Source of the DNA: Roseivirga pacifica
GTDB taxonomy: Bacteria; Bacteroidota; Bacteroidia; Cytophagales; Cyclobacteriaceae
Length of the DNA stretch: 64,000 bases
Direction of reading: 5' to 3'
Assembly (NCBI RefSeq): GCF_900111145.1
Contig: NZ_FOIR01000004.1
Span: forward strand, 124,001 to 188,000
Shown here piece by piece: positions 17,254 to 25,834 of this stretch (the stretch's first letter is position 1; the number at the start of each line of letters is the position of its first letter). The position numbers were made by a program, and so were the translations under genes. The notes beneath the pieces were generated by a model. That model was given only the letters and a program-made list of their open reading frames with translations. It was not told the origin of the DNA and did no database searches.

Positions 17254-19602
17254 CTAATCACTACTCCTAATCACCTCAAACCTTCTTACCAACTCATTAC
17301 CTTGTTGGTCGGTAATGGTGATGGTATGAGGGCCTGCGGCAGGACTTAGTTCCATCGAATGCCGCGTTTCAGTAGTGCCCAAGTACTGATTATCTAAATG
17401 CCAATAGAGAGTAGCATCAGCGCTTCTGTGCGTTACCTCAAACACCAACTGACCTTGGGCACCATCCTGCTCTATTGGTAGGTATAAGCTGGCATTCGGC
17501 TCTGGGTAGACCATATCCATCACCCATAAATCTGCGGTTCCACAGCCAGGTGCCAAAGGTGGCAACTCCTGATATGCTGGATTTCTTTGCTTAAAATAGT
17601 GCGCTTGCTTTGCGGGCAACACAAACCAATTCTTGCTTATCAATTCATCACCCTCAGCACAATTGGTGTTTATCCGCTCAGTTTCTCGCGCATTCAAATG
17701 CACCCTTTGATGGTATGGACTGGCAGCAGTTCTCAAGCCAGCTTTTGGAATAAAAACAGTATCTACTGCAATGGAATATGGCGATGCCAAATAACCGCTT
17801 TGTCGGTCTACCGCAGCCATAGTTAGTTCATTTCTTGGCGGTAAAAACCAGCTTGTTTCGGGCAGCGCATCGAAAATATCGAACATAATTGGCGCAGCGG
17901 CCTCTATGCCCGTTAACCCTGGTCTACCTTCGCCATCCGCATTGCCCACCCAAACTGCCACCACGTATTCAGGGGTAGCGCCAATGGCCCAGCCATCTCT
18001 GTAGCCAAAGCTGGTTCCTGTTTTCCAAGCGATCTTTCGAGCGCTGGAGTACATCTTCCAAGAAGCATCCTCTTCTGGCCGATAAACTTCTAGCATGGCC
18101 TGAAAAGTAAACCAAACCGATGCAGCCGATAAGCTGGCCTTTATAGGCTCTTCTTTTCTAGAGTTTGAGTGAACACCTTCATTATTCAAAACAAATTCAG
18201 CAAACTTTTCATCGGCTTCACCACTTCCCGATAGCGTTCTAGACATAGCCGCATACATATTGGCCATATCCCAAAGTGTCCCTTCTGCCCCACCTAAAAC
18301 CAGTGTCAGCCCATAATGCCCCGCGGGTTTACTGAGCGTACTCATCCCTAAATTCCGCAGTTGCTCATGAAAGCGTGGATAGCCATACATTTTCAGCAAA
18401 TGCACCATTGGAATATTCAGCGAACGAGACAGTGCATCATCGGCATGTACAGCACCATCATACCTTCTGGTGAAATTTTTTGGCGCAAAATCTTCAAAGA
18501 ACATCGGTACATCAGGCAGCAATGTTTTGGGCAAGATCATCCCTTCATCGAGCATACTCGCATACAAAAATAGTTTTAGGATGGAACCAGTGCTTCGCGG
18601 AGCCTGAATTACATCCACATTTTCTGCGTGCTCAGCACCAGTATGTGGCACATTGCCGGCATAAGCCAGAACTCGGTTGGCCTTCACATCAAGTACTAGG
18701 GCAGCCGCATTATGAATACCATCCGTTTTAAGCAAAGCATGATGCGCCTGCAAAACCTTATTTACTTTAGCTTGCAAATACCTATCGAGCGTGGTGCGCA
18801 AATGCTGACCTTTATAACCATTTACACTCGCATAGCCTAGCAAGTGATTGGCCATTTGAGGCAGTTCGTTTGGTGCCAAAGGCAGCGGTTCCGACTTGGC
18901 CAGCTCCAAAGCAGTAGCATCCAATGCACCCTTCGCATAGAGCCTTTCTAAAAGCCTATTCCGTTTTGCCATTAAGGCTCGTTCATATCGGCCAGGAAAA
19001 AGCATAGAAGGCTGGTTAGGCAATACTGCAAACAAGGCCGCTTCAGCCCAAGAAAGTTCAGCAGGTTGCCGCTCAAAATAGCGCCAGGAAGCCGCAGACA
19101 AGCCAACCGTGTTCCCTCCAAATGGCGCATGCGAAGCATAAAGTTCTAATATTTCGGTTTTGGAATGCCTGAGTTCTAACCTAGTGGCAAGTACTACTTC
19201 CACCAGTTTTTCCCAAATGGTTCTCGACTTACCCTTGCGATGTAAGCGAATAACCTGCATGCTTAAGGTGCTGCCTCCACTCACTACATGACCTGCACGC
19301 AGGTTTTGCACCATGGCGCGACCAAACGCTAAAGGATCTACTCCCGGATGCCAGTAAAAGTTTTTATCCTCGAAGGTAATTACTGCTTGGATGTACTTAT
19401 CGGGCAGCGCAGTTTCTTCAGGGAAACGCCATTGGCCATCATCAGCAATTCTGGCAGAAAGCAAGTGCCCCTCCGCAGTGTTCAGTACTGTGGCATAAGG
19501 ATCTTCAAAAAGCGTTTTAGGTAAGCAGAAATAATAGGCTACACTCAACACAAACAGTGCAGCCAATATTACTTTGCGATATTTAAACAGCTTCTTTTTC
19601 AC
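17254..19602 (-). CDS. pbpC: Penicillin-binding protein 1C
   Basis: 782 residues. After an N-terminal anchor (about 9-26), the glycosyltransferase (GT51) domain has FEDKNFYWHPGVDP and GGSTLSMQV. The transpeptidase domain has SILK (SxxK), SLN (SxN) and KTGTSFGYRDGW. The C-terminal ~90 residues match the BiPBP_C beta-domain, specific to PBP1C. It lies 59 bases downstream of the alpha-2-macroglobulin gene on the same strand, the pairing known from many Gram-negatives, where the two are thought to guard and repair the envelope. Confidence 0.95.
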   Translation of the reverse strand: MKKKLFKYRKVILAALFVLSVAYYFCLPKTLFEDPYATVLNTAEGHLLSARIADDGQWRFPEETALPDKYIQAVITFEDKNFYWHPGVDPLAFGRAMVQNLRAGHVVSGGSTLSMQVIRLHRKGKSRTIWEKLVEVVLATRLELRHSKTEILELYASHAPFGGNTVGLSAASWRYFERQPAELSWAEAALFAVLPNQPSMLFPGRYERALMAKRNRLLERLYAKGALDATALELAKSEPLPLAPNELPQMANHLLGYASVNGYKGQHLRTTLDRYLQAKVNKVLQAHHALLKTDGIHNAAALVLDVKANRVLAYAGNVPHTGAEHAENVDVIQAPRSTGSILKLFLYASMLDEGMILPKTLLPDVPMFFEDFAPKNFTRRYDGAVHADDALSRSLNIPMVHLLKMYGYPRFHEQLRNLGMSTLSKPAGHYGLTLVLGGAEGTLWDMANMYAAMSRTLSGSGEADEKFAEFVLNNEGVHSNSRKEEPIKASLSAASVWFTFQAMLEVYRPEEDASWKMYSSARKIAWKTGTSFGYRDGWAIGATPEYVVAVWVGNADGEGRPGLTGIEAAAPIMFDIFDALPETSWFLPPRNELTMAAVDRQSGYLASPYSIAVDTVFIPKAGLRTAASPYHQRVHLNARETERINTNCAEGDELISKNWFVLPAKQAHYFKQRNPAYQELPPLAPGCGTADLWVMDMVYPEPNASLYLPIEQDGAQGQLVFEVTHRSADATLYWHLDNQYLGTTETRHSMELSPAAGPHTITITDQQGNELVRRFEVIRSSD

Positions 19603-19661
19603 TTAACACCTAAAGACTAACATTCCTTTGAAAATGGGAATAGTATCTACCTCATCTTATT

Positions 19662-22600
19662 CTAATTCACTCTTTCTACCCTTACCCATTTACCCGCAGT
19701 TTGCGCATTTACGGTATTATCGTACATGGCTTCTACATTTACAGCAGGCAGGTAGAATCTGCCAGAATAGGTAGCATTCAACATCACTTTAAAAGTCTTA
19801 CTTTCACTAGGCTTCAAGTCAAAATAAGTCATCACCCTATCATCGCGAATGTCTTGATAGTCAAAATTGGTCGCTGTAGAAGCTCCAGGCACTTCATTAA
19901 GTCGTTCGTTCAAAATCTCCCAACCTGAAGGGAAAATCTGGGTCAGTGCTAGGTCCTCATAAATGCCTTTAGTACCTGAATTGTAAACGCTCACTTCAGC
20001 AACTAAATCTGTTCCTTGCGGCAGACTGTTCACGTTTAGTGCATTTCCATCTCTGTCGCTATAGCTTACGGTTAATCGCAAACCATTAGCCGCTGGCGCC
20101 TCTTGGCCGGCCAAAGGTTGCCCTTGCTGAATCGCACGCACAAACAGAACTCCATTCCCGGTATTGTTTACTGAAAGCTCATTCGGCTTATCTCCATTCA
20201 CTGGTACATCTACCAACAGCATCGACTTGGCTGTTTTTACCGTCTGCTGCGCGGCTGCATCAATTGTATATGTAGCATCCATGCCGCTGCCAACCGTATT
20301 GGCATTGGCAAACTTCATTATAGCCAATAAAGCATAAGCCGTAGTCTGCGTGCTCATCCAGCGATCTTTGCTTAGTTCATTGGCAACATTGCGCAACAAC
20401 TGCAAGCCTTCTTTCTGCATGCCAAGCAGGCCGAGTGTTTCTAAAACCATCGCCTCATCTCGCACCTGAGAGCCATAATAATAGTAACGATTTTTTCTGG
20501 TCAGCGAAGTTGGCAACTGTTCGATCAACTCTTTGGCAACCGCAGCCCTGCCTGTAAGCGCATAGGCTGCAGCGAGCCTCCACTTAGCTTCTGTGCTTAA
20601 CTTTTCGTCTTCGCGCAGGCGGTTCATAGCGCCCAGTTCTGGAGCTTGTGCCTTGGCCAACGTGTATAGGCGATAGGCCTGTAGTAAGTCATCATTATAG
20701 CTGCCATTTCTGCTCCACCTGCGCGCTGACCTACTTTGAAAACGCTTCCAATTATTCAATAGGGCTGAAGGGATTCCATAACCCTTGTCTTTTGCTTCAA
20801 GCAAGAAATGACCCGCGTAATTTGTTCCCCACGCATTGTCATCGCTTTGACCTGGCCAGTAAGCAAAACCTCCCTGTCCTGTTTGAAAACTTCCAATTCG
20901 ATCGATAGCAGCCATTACATTTCGCTTGGTTTTTTCCTTCTCAGTAGCGTTCAGTTCGGTCAAATCAGACAAGAATAACTGAGGAAAAACCGCTGAAGTA
21001 GTTTGTTCAATACAGCCATGCGGATAGCTCATTAGGTAAGCTAAACGCTTGCTCAAATTAAGTGGTGGCAAGGTAGAAATCTCCAATTTGGAAACATTAG
21101 TACCCGCCATACCTACTTGATCCAACTGTTGCGACCAACTTTGGCCAGCTTGTAAGACTGCCTCTGTTACCCGAGTCACCACTGGGTTAGGGTTACGCAC
21201 CTGAACCTCCACCTCGTAGTGCGCAGTTTCTCTACCCGAACGCACTTCAACCGCAATTTTACCTACCCCTATTTGCTCGGCTACTTTTAGGTCAAAGTCA
21301 ATGTTCTGATCTCCTATCGCATCAAAGGTTATATTCTTTTGGGTGCCATCTGTGGCGGTCAATAAACCATTGGTCTCAATGCTTACCTCCACATTTTTCA
21401 CATTGCTCTCCATGGCAAACACATTTACCGGCAGTTTAAATGTTTCGCCCGGGCCAAGTACCCGTGGCACAGTGGCCAGCACCATTAGTGGTTTGCGCAC
21501 AGGTGTGGCTTTCTCTGCCATACCATAAGCACCATTGTCCCCCGCGATGACCATAGTGCGCACCGAACCCACATAATTCGGCATATCGAAGCTGTGTTCT
21601 GCGGTTTTACCTGCTTCCAAAGTAAACGGACCGAGATGTTTCACAACAGGTTTAAAACGGTTGGCCTTGGCATTTTCTGGGCGAGCAGCCGTGCCATCAC
21701 CACCGAGTGCCAGTAAGCGAGAAAGATCACCGTTGAAAGCCCCGATCACTTCATCGTAAACGTCCCATGTATTTACGCCTAGCGCTTGCCTTGCAAAGAA
21801 GGTCGCCCAAGGATTCGGGGTTTTAAAGCCTGTAATATCCAAGAGTCCTTCATCCACCACCGCGATAGTGTAGGTCATGGCTTTACCGTTTTGCTCGGCA
21901 ACTTTCACCTTCACTTCCGACTCTGGCGCAAGCACATTGGCCATAGTAATTTGCGGGCTGAGTTTAGAGTTTTTATCACTTACATTGATTGGCACAATAC
22001 CATAAAGGCGAATAGGCAAGTCATTACGCGTTTGCCCATGTGGCTGCAACAAAGTGACATTTACATAGGCATTAGGCAGCATTTCTTTGGTAGTCTGAAA
22101 AGTGAAATTATTATCGCCCGGCTTAGTTTCTAACCAAAAAGACTCAACTACTTTGCTTCCATTTTCCACGCTAATCAATGCTCGGCCTTGTGTATTAGTG
22201 GGAATCTTTAAGGCTACTTTTTCGCCTACTTCGTAAGATTCTTTGTCGGTGGAAAAATTCAGCATTGACGCACCACCCGGACGGGAAGCCTCTGCCCAAC
22301 CCGGCCAATCGAAATATGTGATCTCTCCAGCCGAATGCCCAGAGCTTAAATCGCGCACTCTGATGTAATAGCGCCCCCAATCTTCCTTCGGAATGTTCAC
22401 TTTTACCGAAGCACGGCCGTTTTGCGTTTTTACAGCCTTGCTCAAGTACGGGCTTTGGTAATTACGACCAACATAAGAGGCCAAATTGCCAGAAGAATTA
22501 TCCCACCACCAGCGCCAGTTGAGCTTAAACACCTCAAGCACCATGTTGCGAGAACCCGCAATCTTGCCTTCCGCATCAACCGATACAATGTTCATTGTGT

Positions 22601-25211
22601 GGTCTTCGTCAGTTAAAAGCTGCCCTCTTTTATCACCTTCTGGTTTTCTAATTCCCACAAAGTAATCGTATGGTAAGTACGGCAAGCTAAACTGGTTGAT
22701 GCTAAAATCACCGCCTGGCTCAAATACCTTCCCGCTGAAAGTAGCCATGAGCATGCCGGGTGCATTCGCTTGGTCGTTAATACTAAAGTTAACCGCAGCA
22801 TATCCCTTGTCATTTACTTCTCCGCTAAAAATAGTCGCTCTATCGCTATAGAATTCTTTCGACTTATCGTCAAAAACATAGTTTTCGTATCCCTTAAAGG
22901 TTGTTGTAGTCGGGTTTAAATAGAGGTCAAATTCTGCCTTAAGATTTCGGGCAGGAGCACCGCTTAGCCACTTTACGTTCAAATCACCCGAAACGCCTTT
23001 ATCGGCAGTGGTAATTCGCTCCTTATCAAACTTCAAATCAATCTTTAGCCTGTTCGGTTTTACCGTTTCAATTTTTACGCGTTTGGTAAATTCGGTACCT
23101 CCAACTTTCACCCTTGCCAACCAGTTGCCAGTAGGCGCCTGATTGTCCGTTTTGGTTGGAAAATGGTAAAAACCATTGAGCGAACCATTACGCACTATGC
23201 GCTCTTTCACTGTACCAGATGGGTCGAGTAATTCGAATATTACCGGATGATCTTCCGGAAGATTATCATCTTTGTCTTCTAAAATAAAATTGAGGTAAAT
23301 ATCATCTCCTGGCCTCCAAACGCCTCTTTCGCCATAAATAAAGCCCTGTACACCACGTGCAACCCTAGCACCACCAACATTGAAATTACTAAGAGAAAGC
23401 GCCTTACCATCTGTAAGTTTCAGGTATCCCTTTTCTACTCCACGAGTAACCACTAGCATAAACGGCTTTCTCAGCAAGTCCACGGATACTTTACCTTCTG
23501 CATCAGTTTTCAATGTCTCAATTGCCTCTTGTTGATAGTCCACAACCTCCACGGTTGCATTGGCAATTGGCTGTGTAGTTTTAAGGTCCGTCACATAGGC
23601 ATTCAACCTTCTATCTTCTCCAACTTTGGCAATTACCCCAAGGTCTGATGCCAAAATATTGGTTGAGACCATTCGGTTATTGTTCATGTAATAAGAGTCG
23701 TGGCATGGGTTGTCGCGCTCGCTCCAGCTATAGCCATTGCCATAGCTATATGTGTAATAGCTGTCGTAAGAGCCGTATTCGGAGCCATCGTAAGTGGCCC
23801 AGTCGTCTGCAGGCATTTCCGCATCATTAATCAGTGCTTCTGGTGACTGTCCATCGCACTGATAAAGTGCATAGGCTCTGCGCATATCTAGCCTTACTTG
23901 ATAAATGGCGCCAGGTTCGGTTTTGGTTAGTCGGGCTAAATCGAGAGTAAAGCGATTCCACTTGGTAAGGTCCATTACATTCGATTCGTCCAATAGTACA
24001 CGCTGCTGCAGTACAGGTCTACCGACTCTTCGCAACTGCTCGCCTCCACCTAAATCATTTGTTTGTAGAAATTGAACTACGTTCTTTTCAAAAACCTGAA
24101 TTACGGTTACATCAACCGCTCGAAGATTAATAGCCTCAAAGGGCAAAACCAAACCATCGGTACTCGGCAAAATCACCCCGTTGTTAAGTAAACGAACTTC
24201 AGGATTGGCCTGAGAGAAAGACACCACCTGCGAGAACTCATTTTTCATTCCGAAAGCCAAGCGGTTTTTAATGCCTGGAAACACAGACAACCTCTTTTCG
24301 CCATTTAAGGTGGCCGAAGTATAGAGTTTCACTTCATTACCCGAAATTGAAAACACCGGGTTCGCATCATCTTCAATGGTTATAAGTCCGCGCAGATCTT
24401 GGTTCTCGTCCAATGGGTCCGAAAAACCAATTAGCACATACGGATCTCCTTGCTTTACAACACGGGCATTAATCACCTTAAAGTCGTTTAAAGAAGGAAT
24501 ATTTACTTTGCCCGAACGACTTCTAATCACGCCAATTTCTTCCCCGTTAAATCGATAACTTACCTCGGAAGCCGTTTCTTTTCTTTCTACACCTTCAACA
24601 TAAAACTTATGGTTAACACCTGTTGCTTGGTCGAATACCCAGTTTACTTGTAATGATTTGCCCTCTTGTTCAAACGTTAACGCTTGCTTAATCTTTGCGC
24701 TATCGGCAAAGTCTGCTGTCTGCAGTACACCTTCAATTGTTTGCCTGCGCATTGGCTGCTCGGCATCGCTTACTATGTTGGTTACCTCCAAGTCGAAGTC
24801 CTGATCGATTACTTCTACCTTGAACTCGAAAGGGCCAAGTTCTTCTTTGGTTTCTATGCCTAGTTTCTTGAGGTCTAATTTACCAATGTAGCTCTTGCCG
24901 CTTTGTAATGGAGCCGTAGGAACAAACTCCAAAGTGCGCGCTGCCACCCAACGGGTTTCACCACTAATACTTGGCGAAAAAGATAAAAAACCAGTGTTCT
25001 GTTGCTGCTGGTTTGTCAATGGCTCGGCAAACTGAATACTAATAGCCGAACGGCTGGAAACCTTACCTGTGGTATAAGCCGAAATGTACTCATTGTATAA
25101 CTGGTCGGCTTGCTGATTGAGCACATTAGCAGGCTTTTGTTTGGTACTGCAAGCATATAGCAAGCATAAAATACCGGCTAATAAGCATAGACGAAAAGAA
25201 GATTTTTGCAT
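19662..25211 (-). CDS. Bacterial alpha-2-macroglobulin lipoprotein
   Basis: 1849 residues. The signal peptide ends LLYACSTK, a lipobox, so the protein is lipid-anchored. MG domains fill the N-terminal part. The bait/MG2 part has GVQGFIYGERGVWRPGDDIYLNF, and the thioester motif is intact in YPHGCIEQTTS (CxEQ). An alpha-alpha toroid region follows (GQGGFAYWPGQSDDNAWGTNYAGHFLLEAK). Bacterial members trap proteases attacking the periplasm. A Tyr/Ser/Gly-rich insert near residues 485-525 (YGSYDSYYTYSYGNGYSW) ends in a Cys-containing CHDSYYMNN segment. It is first in the operon with pbpC. Confidence 0.95.
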   Translation of the reverse strand: MQKSSFRLCLLAGILCLLYACSTKQKPANVLNQQADQLYNEYISAYTTGKVSSRSAISIQFAEPLTNQQQQNTGFLSFSPSISGETRWVAARTLEFVPTAPLQSGKSYIGKLDLKKLGIETKEELGPFEFKVEVIDQDFDLEVTNIVSDAEQPMRRQTIEGVLQTADFADSAKIKQALTFEQEGKSLQVNWVFDQATGVNHKFYVEGVERKETASEVSYRFNGEEIGVIRSRSGKVNIPSLNDFKVINARVVKQGDPYVLIGFSDPLDENQDLRGLITIEDDANPVFSISGNEVKLYTSATLNGEKRLSVFPGIKNRLAFGMKNEFSQVVSFSQANPEVRLLNNGVILPSTDGLVLPFEAINLRAVDVTVIQVFEKNVVQFLQTNDLGGGEQLRRVGRPVLQQRVLLDESNVMDLTKWNRFTLDLARLTKTEPGAIYQVRLDMRRAYALYQCDGQSPEALINDAEMPADDWATYDGSEYGSYDSYYTYSYGNGYSWSERDNPCHDSYYMNNNRMVSTNILASDLGVIAKVGEDRRLNAYVTDLKTTQPIANATVEVVDYQQEAIETLKTDAEGKVSVDLLRKPFMLVVTRGVEKGYLKLTDGKALSLSNFNVGGARVARGVQGFIYGERGVWRPGDDIYLNFILEDKDDNLPEDHPVIFELLDPSGTVKERIVRNGSLNGFYHFPTKTDNQAPTGNWLARVKVGGTEFTKRVKIETVKPNRLKIDLKFDKERITTADKGVSGDLNVKWLSGAPARNLKAEFDLYLNPTTTTFKGYENYVFDDKSKEFYSDRATIFSGEVNDKGYAAVNFSINDQANAPGMLMATFSGKVFEPGGDFSINQFSLPYLPYDYFVGIRKPEGDKRGQLLTDEDHTMNIVSVDAEGKIAGSRNMVLEVFKLNWRWWWDNSSGNLASYVGRNYQSPYLSKAVKTQNGRASVKVNIPKEDWGRYYIRVRDLSSGHSAGEITYFDWPGWAEASRPGGASMLNFSTDKESYEVGEKVALKIPTNTQGRALISVENGSKVVESFWLETKPGDNNFTFQTTKEMLPNAYVNVTLLQPHGQTRNDLPIRLYGIVPINVSDKNSKLSPQITMANVLAPESEVKVKVAEQNGKAMTYTIAVVDEGLLDITGFKTPNPWATFFARQALGVNTWDVYDEVIGAFNGDLSRLLALGGDGTAARPENAKANRFKPVVKHLGPFTLEAGKTAEHSFDMPNYVGSVRTMVIAGDNGAYGMAEKATPVRKPLMVLATVPRVLGPGETFKLPVNVFAMESNVKNVEVSIETNGLLTATDGTQKNITFDAIGDQNIDFDLKVAEQIGVGKIAVEVRSGRETAHYEVEVQVRNPNPVVTRVTEAVLQAGQSWSQQLDQVGMAGTNVSKLEISTLPPLNLSKRLAYLMSYPHGCIEQTTSAVFPQLFLSDLTELNATEKEKTKRNVMAAIDRIGSFQTGQGGFAYWPGQSDDNAWGTNYAGHFLLEAKDKGYGIPSALLNNWKRFQSRSARRWSRNGSYNDDLLQAYRLYTLAKAQAPELGAMNRLREDEKLSTEAKWRLAAAYALTGRAAVAKELIEQLPTSLTRKNRYYYYGSQVRDEAMVLETLGLLGMQKEGLQLLRNVANELSKDRWMSTQTTAYALLAIMKFANANTVGSGMDATYTIDAAAQQTVKTAKSMLLVDVPVNGDKPNELSVNNTGNGVLFVRAIQQGQPLAGQEAPAANGLRLTVSYSDRDGNALNVNSLPQGTDLVAEVSVYNSGTKGIYEDLALTQIFPSGWEILNERLNEVPGASTATNFDYQDIRDDRVMTYFDLKPSESKTFKVMLNATYSGRFYLPAVNVEAMYDNTVNAQTAGKWVRVERVN

Positions 25212-25338
25212 GACTCGATGGACAATTTAAATGTAAAAAGTGTAGACAATGAAGGTAATTAAATTCCCTGCCGTATCTATAACTAGTATTTTAGTTTTTA
25301 TTGTAGAAATTCAACCTGCTGTAACCATTTTTTTGATG

Positions 25339-25374
25339 TTAGCATCTAACCTATTAGATCAAAAACTCAAAATT
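25339..25374 (+). repeat. Leader motif copy 1, before the DUF3471-like gene
   Basis: 36 bases beginning TTAGCATCT and ending ACTCAAAATT, directly abutting the ATG at 25375. They match copy 2 (25792-25827) at 31 of 36 positions. The sub-segment AGATCAAAAACTCAAAAT also matches 7947-7964 at 17 of 18 positions. Because copy 2 is untranslated, this supports starting the gene at 25375 rather than farther upstream. Confidence 0.75.
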
Positions 25375-25758
25375 ATGTTACGCAAAACAACTGCGGGAAT
25401 TGGCCTTATATTTTTCCTGTTCCTAGCTATCAATACCAATGCACAGGAGGTGAGCTCAACCAGTGAATATGAGGTTAGTGATGAAGTGCTGAAAGAATAT
25501 GTAGGCGTTTACACCACTACCGACAGCGAGGGTTTCGATGTAGAGATATCGCTCGATGGTGAAAGCCGGTTAATGGGCCAACCCGTGAATAAAATGCATC
25601 CTCAAACCATTTTACTCTCTAGGGATAAAGACAAGTTCGAACTGAAGAACACGAATGGTATTATTGTACAATTTAAGCGGGACGAAACTGGAAAGGTGAC
25701 TTCGTTTACCATGACCCAAGGCGCTAAGTCTTTTATTGCCAGCAAAAAGGGCGGATGA
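25375..25758 (+). CDS. Small secreted protein with DUF3471-like domain
   Basis: 127 residues from the ATG at 25375; the frame is open from 25249, but the upstream part covers the duplicated leader. The signal peptide is MLRKTTAGIGLIFFLFLAINTNAQ. The mature part (LKEYVGVYTTTDSEGFDVEI, then LMGQPVNKMHPQTILLSRDKDKFEL and IIVQFKRDETGKVTSFTMTQG) follows the eight-strand pattern of DUF3471, often found as the tail of serine hydrolases but here alone. It precedes the FtsX-type permease by 76 bases and shares its leader, so the two may be co-regulated. Function unknown. Confidence 0.75.
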   Translation: MLRKTTAGIGLIFFLFLAINTNAQEVSSTSEYEVSDEVLKEYVGVYTTTDSEGFDVEISLDGESRLMGQPVNKMHPQTILLSRDKDKFELKNTNGIIVQFKRDETGKVTSFTMTQGAKSFIASKKGG

Positions 25759-25791
25759 TTTTTTAAAAGTGGTGCAACCACAAAAAAGCTT

Positions 25792-25827
25792 TTAGCATCT
25801 GACCTACAAGGTCAAACACTCAAAATT
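25792..25827 (+). repeat. Leader motif copy 2, before the FtsX permease
   Basis: 36 bases from TTAGCATCT to ACTCAAAATT, ending 7 bases before the ATG at 25835. It contains a perfect dyad, TGACCT ACA AGGTCA (25800-25814). The sub-segment AGGTCAAACACTCAAAAT is complementary at 17 of 18 positions to the linker of the candidate small RNA at 7944-7968. Confidence 0.75.
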
Positions 25828-25834
25828 CAACCAA

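Noticed and set aside
25249-25374. N-terminal extension of the DUF3471-like protein
   Set aside because: It overlaps the duplicated leader, which is untranslated in copy 2, and the ATG at 25375 begins a standard signal peptide.
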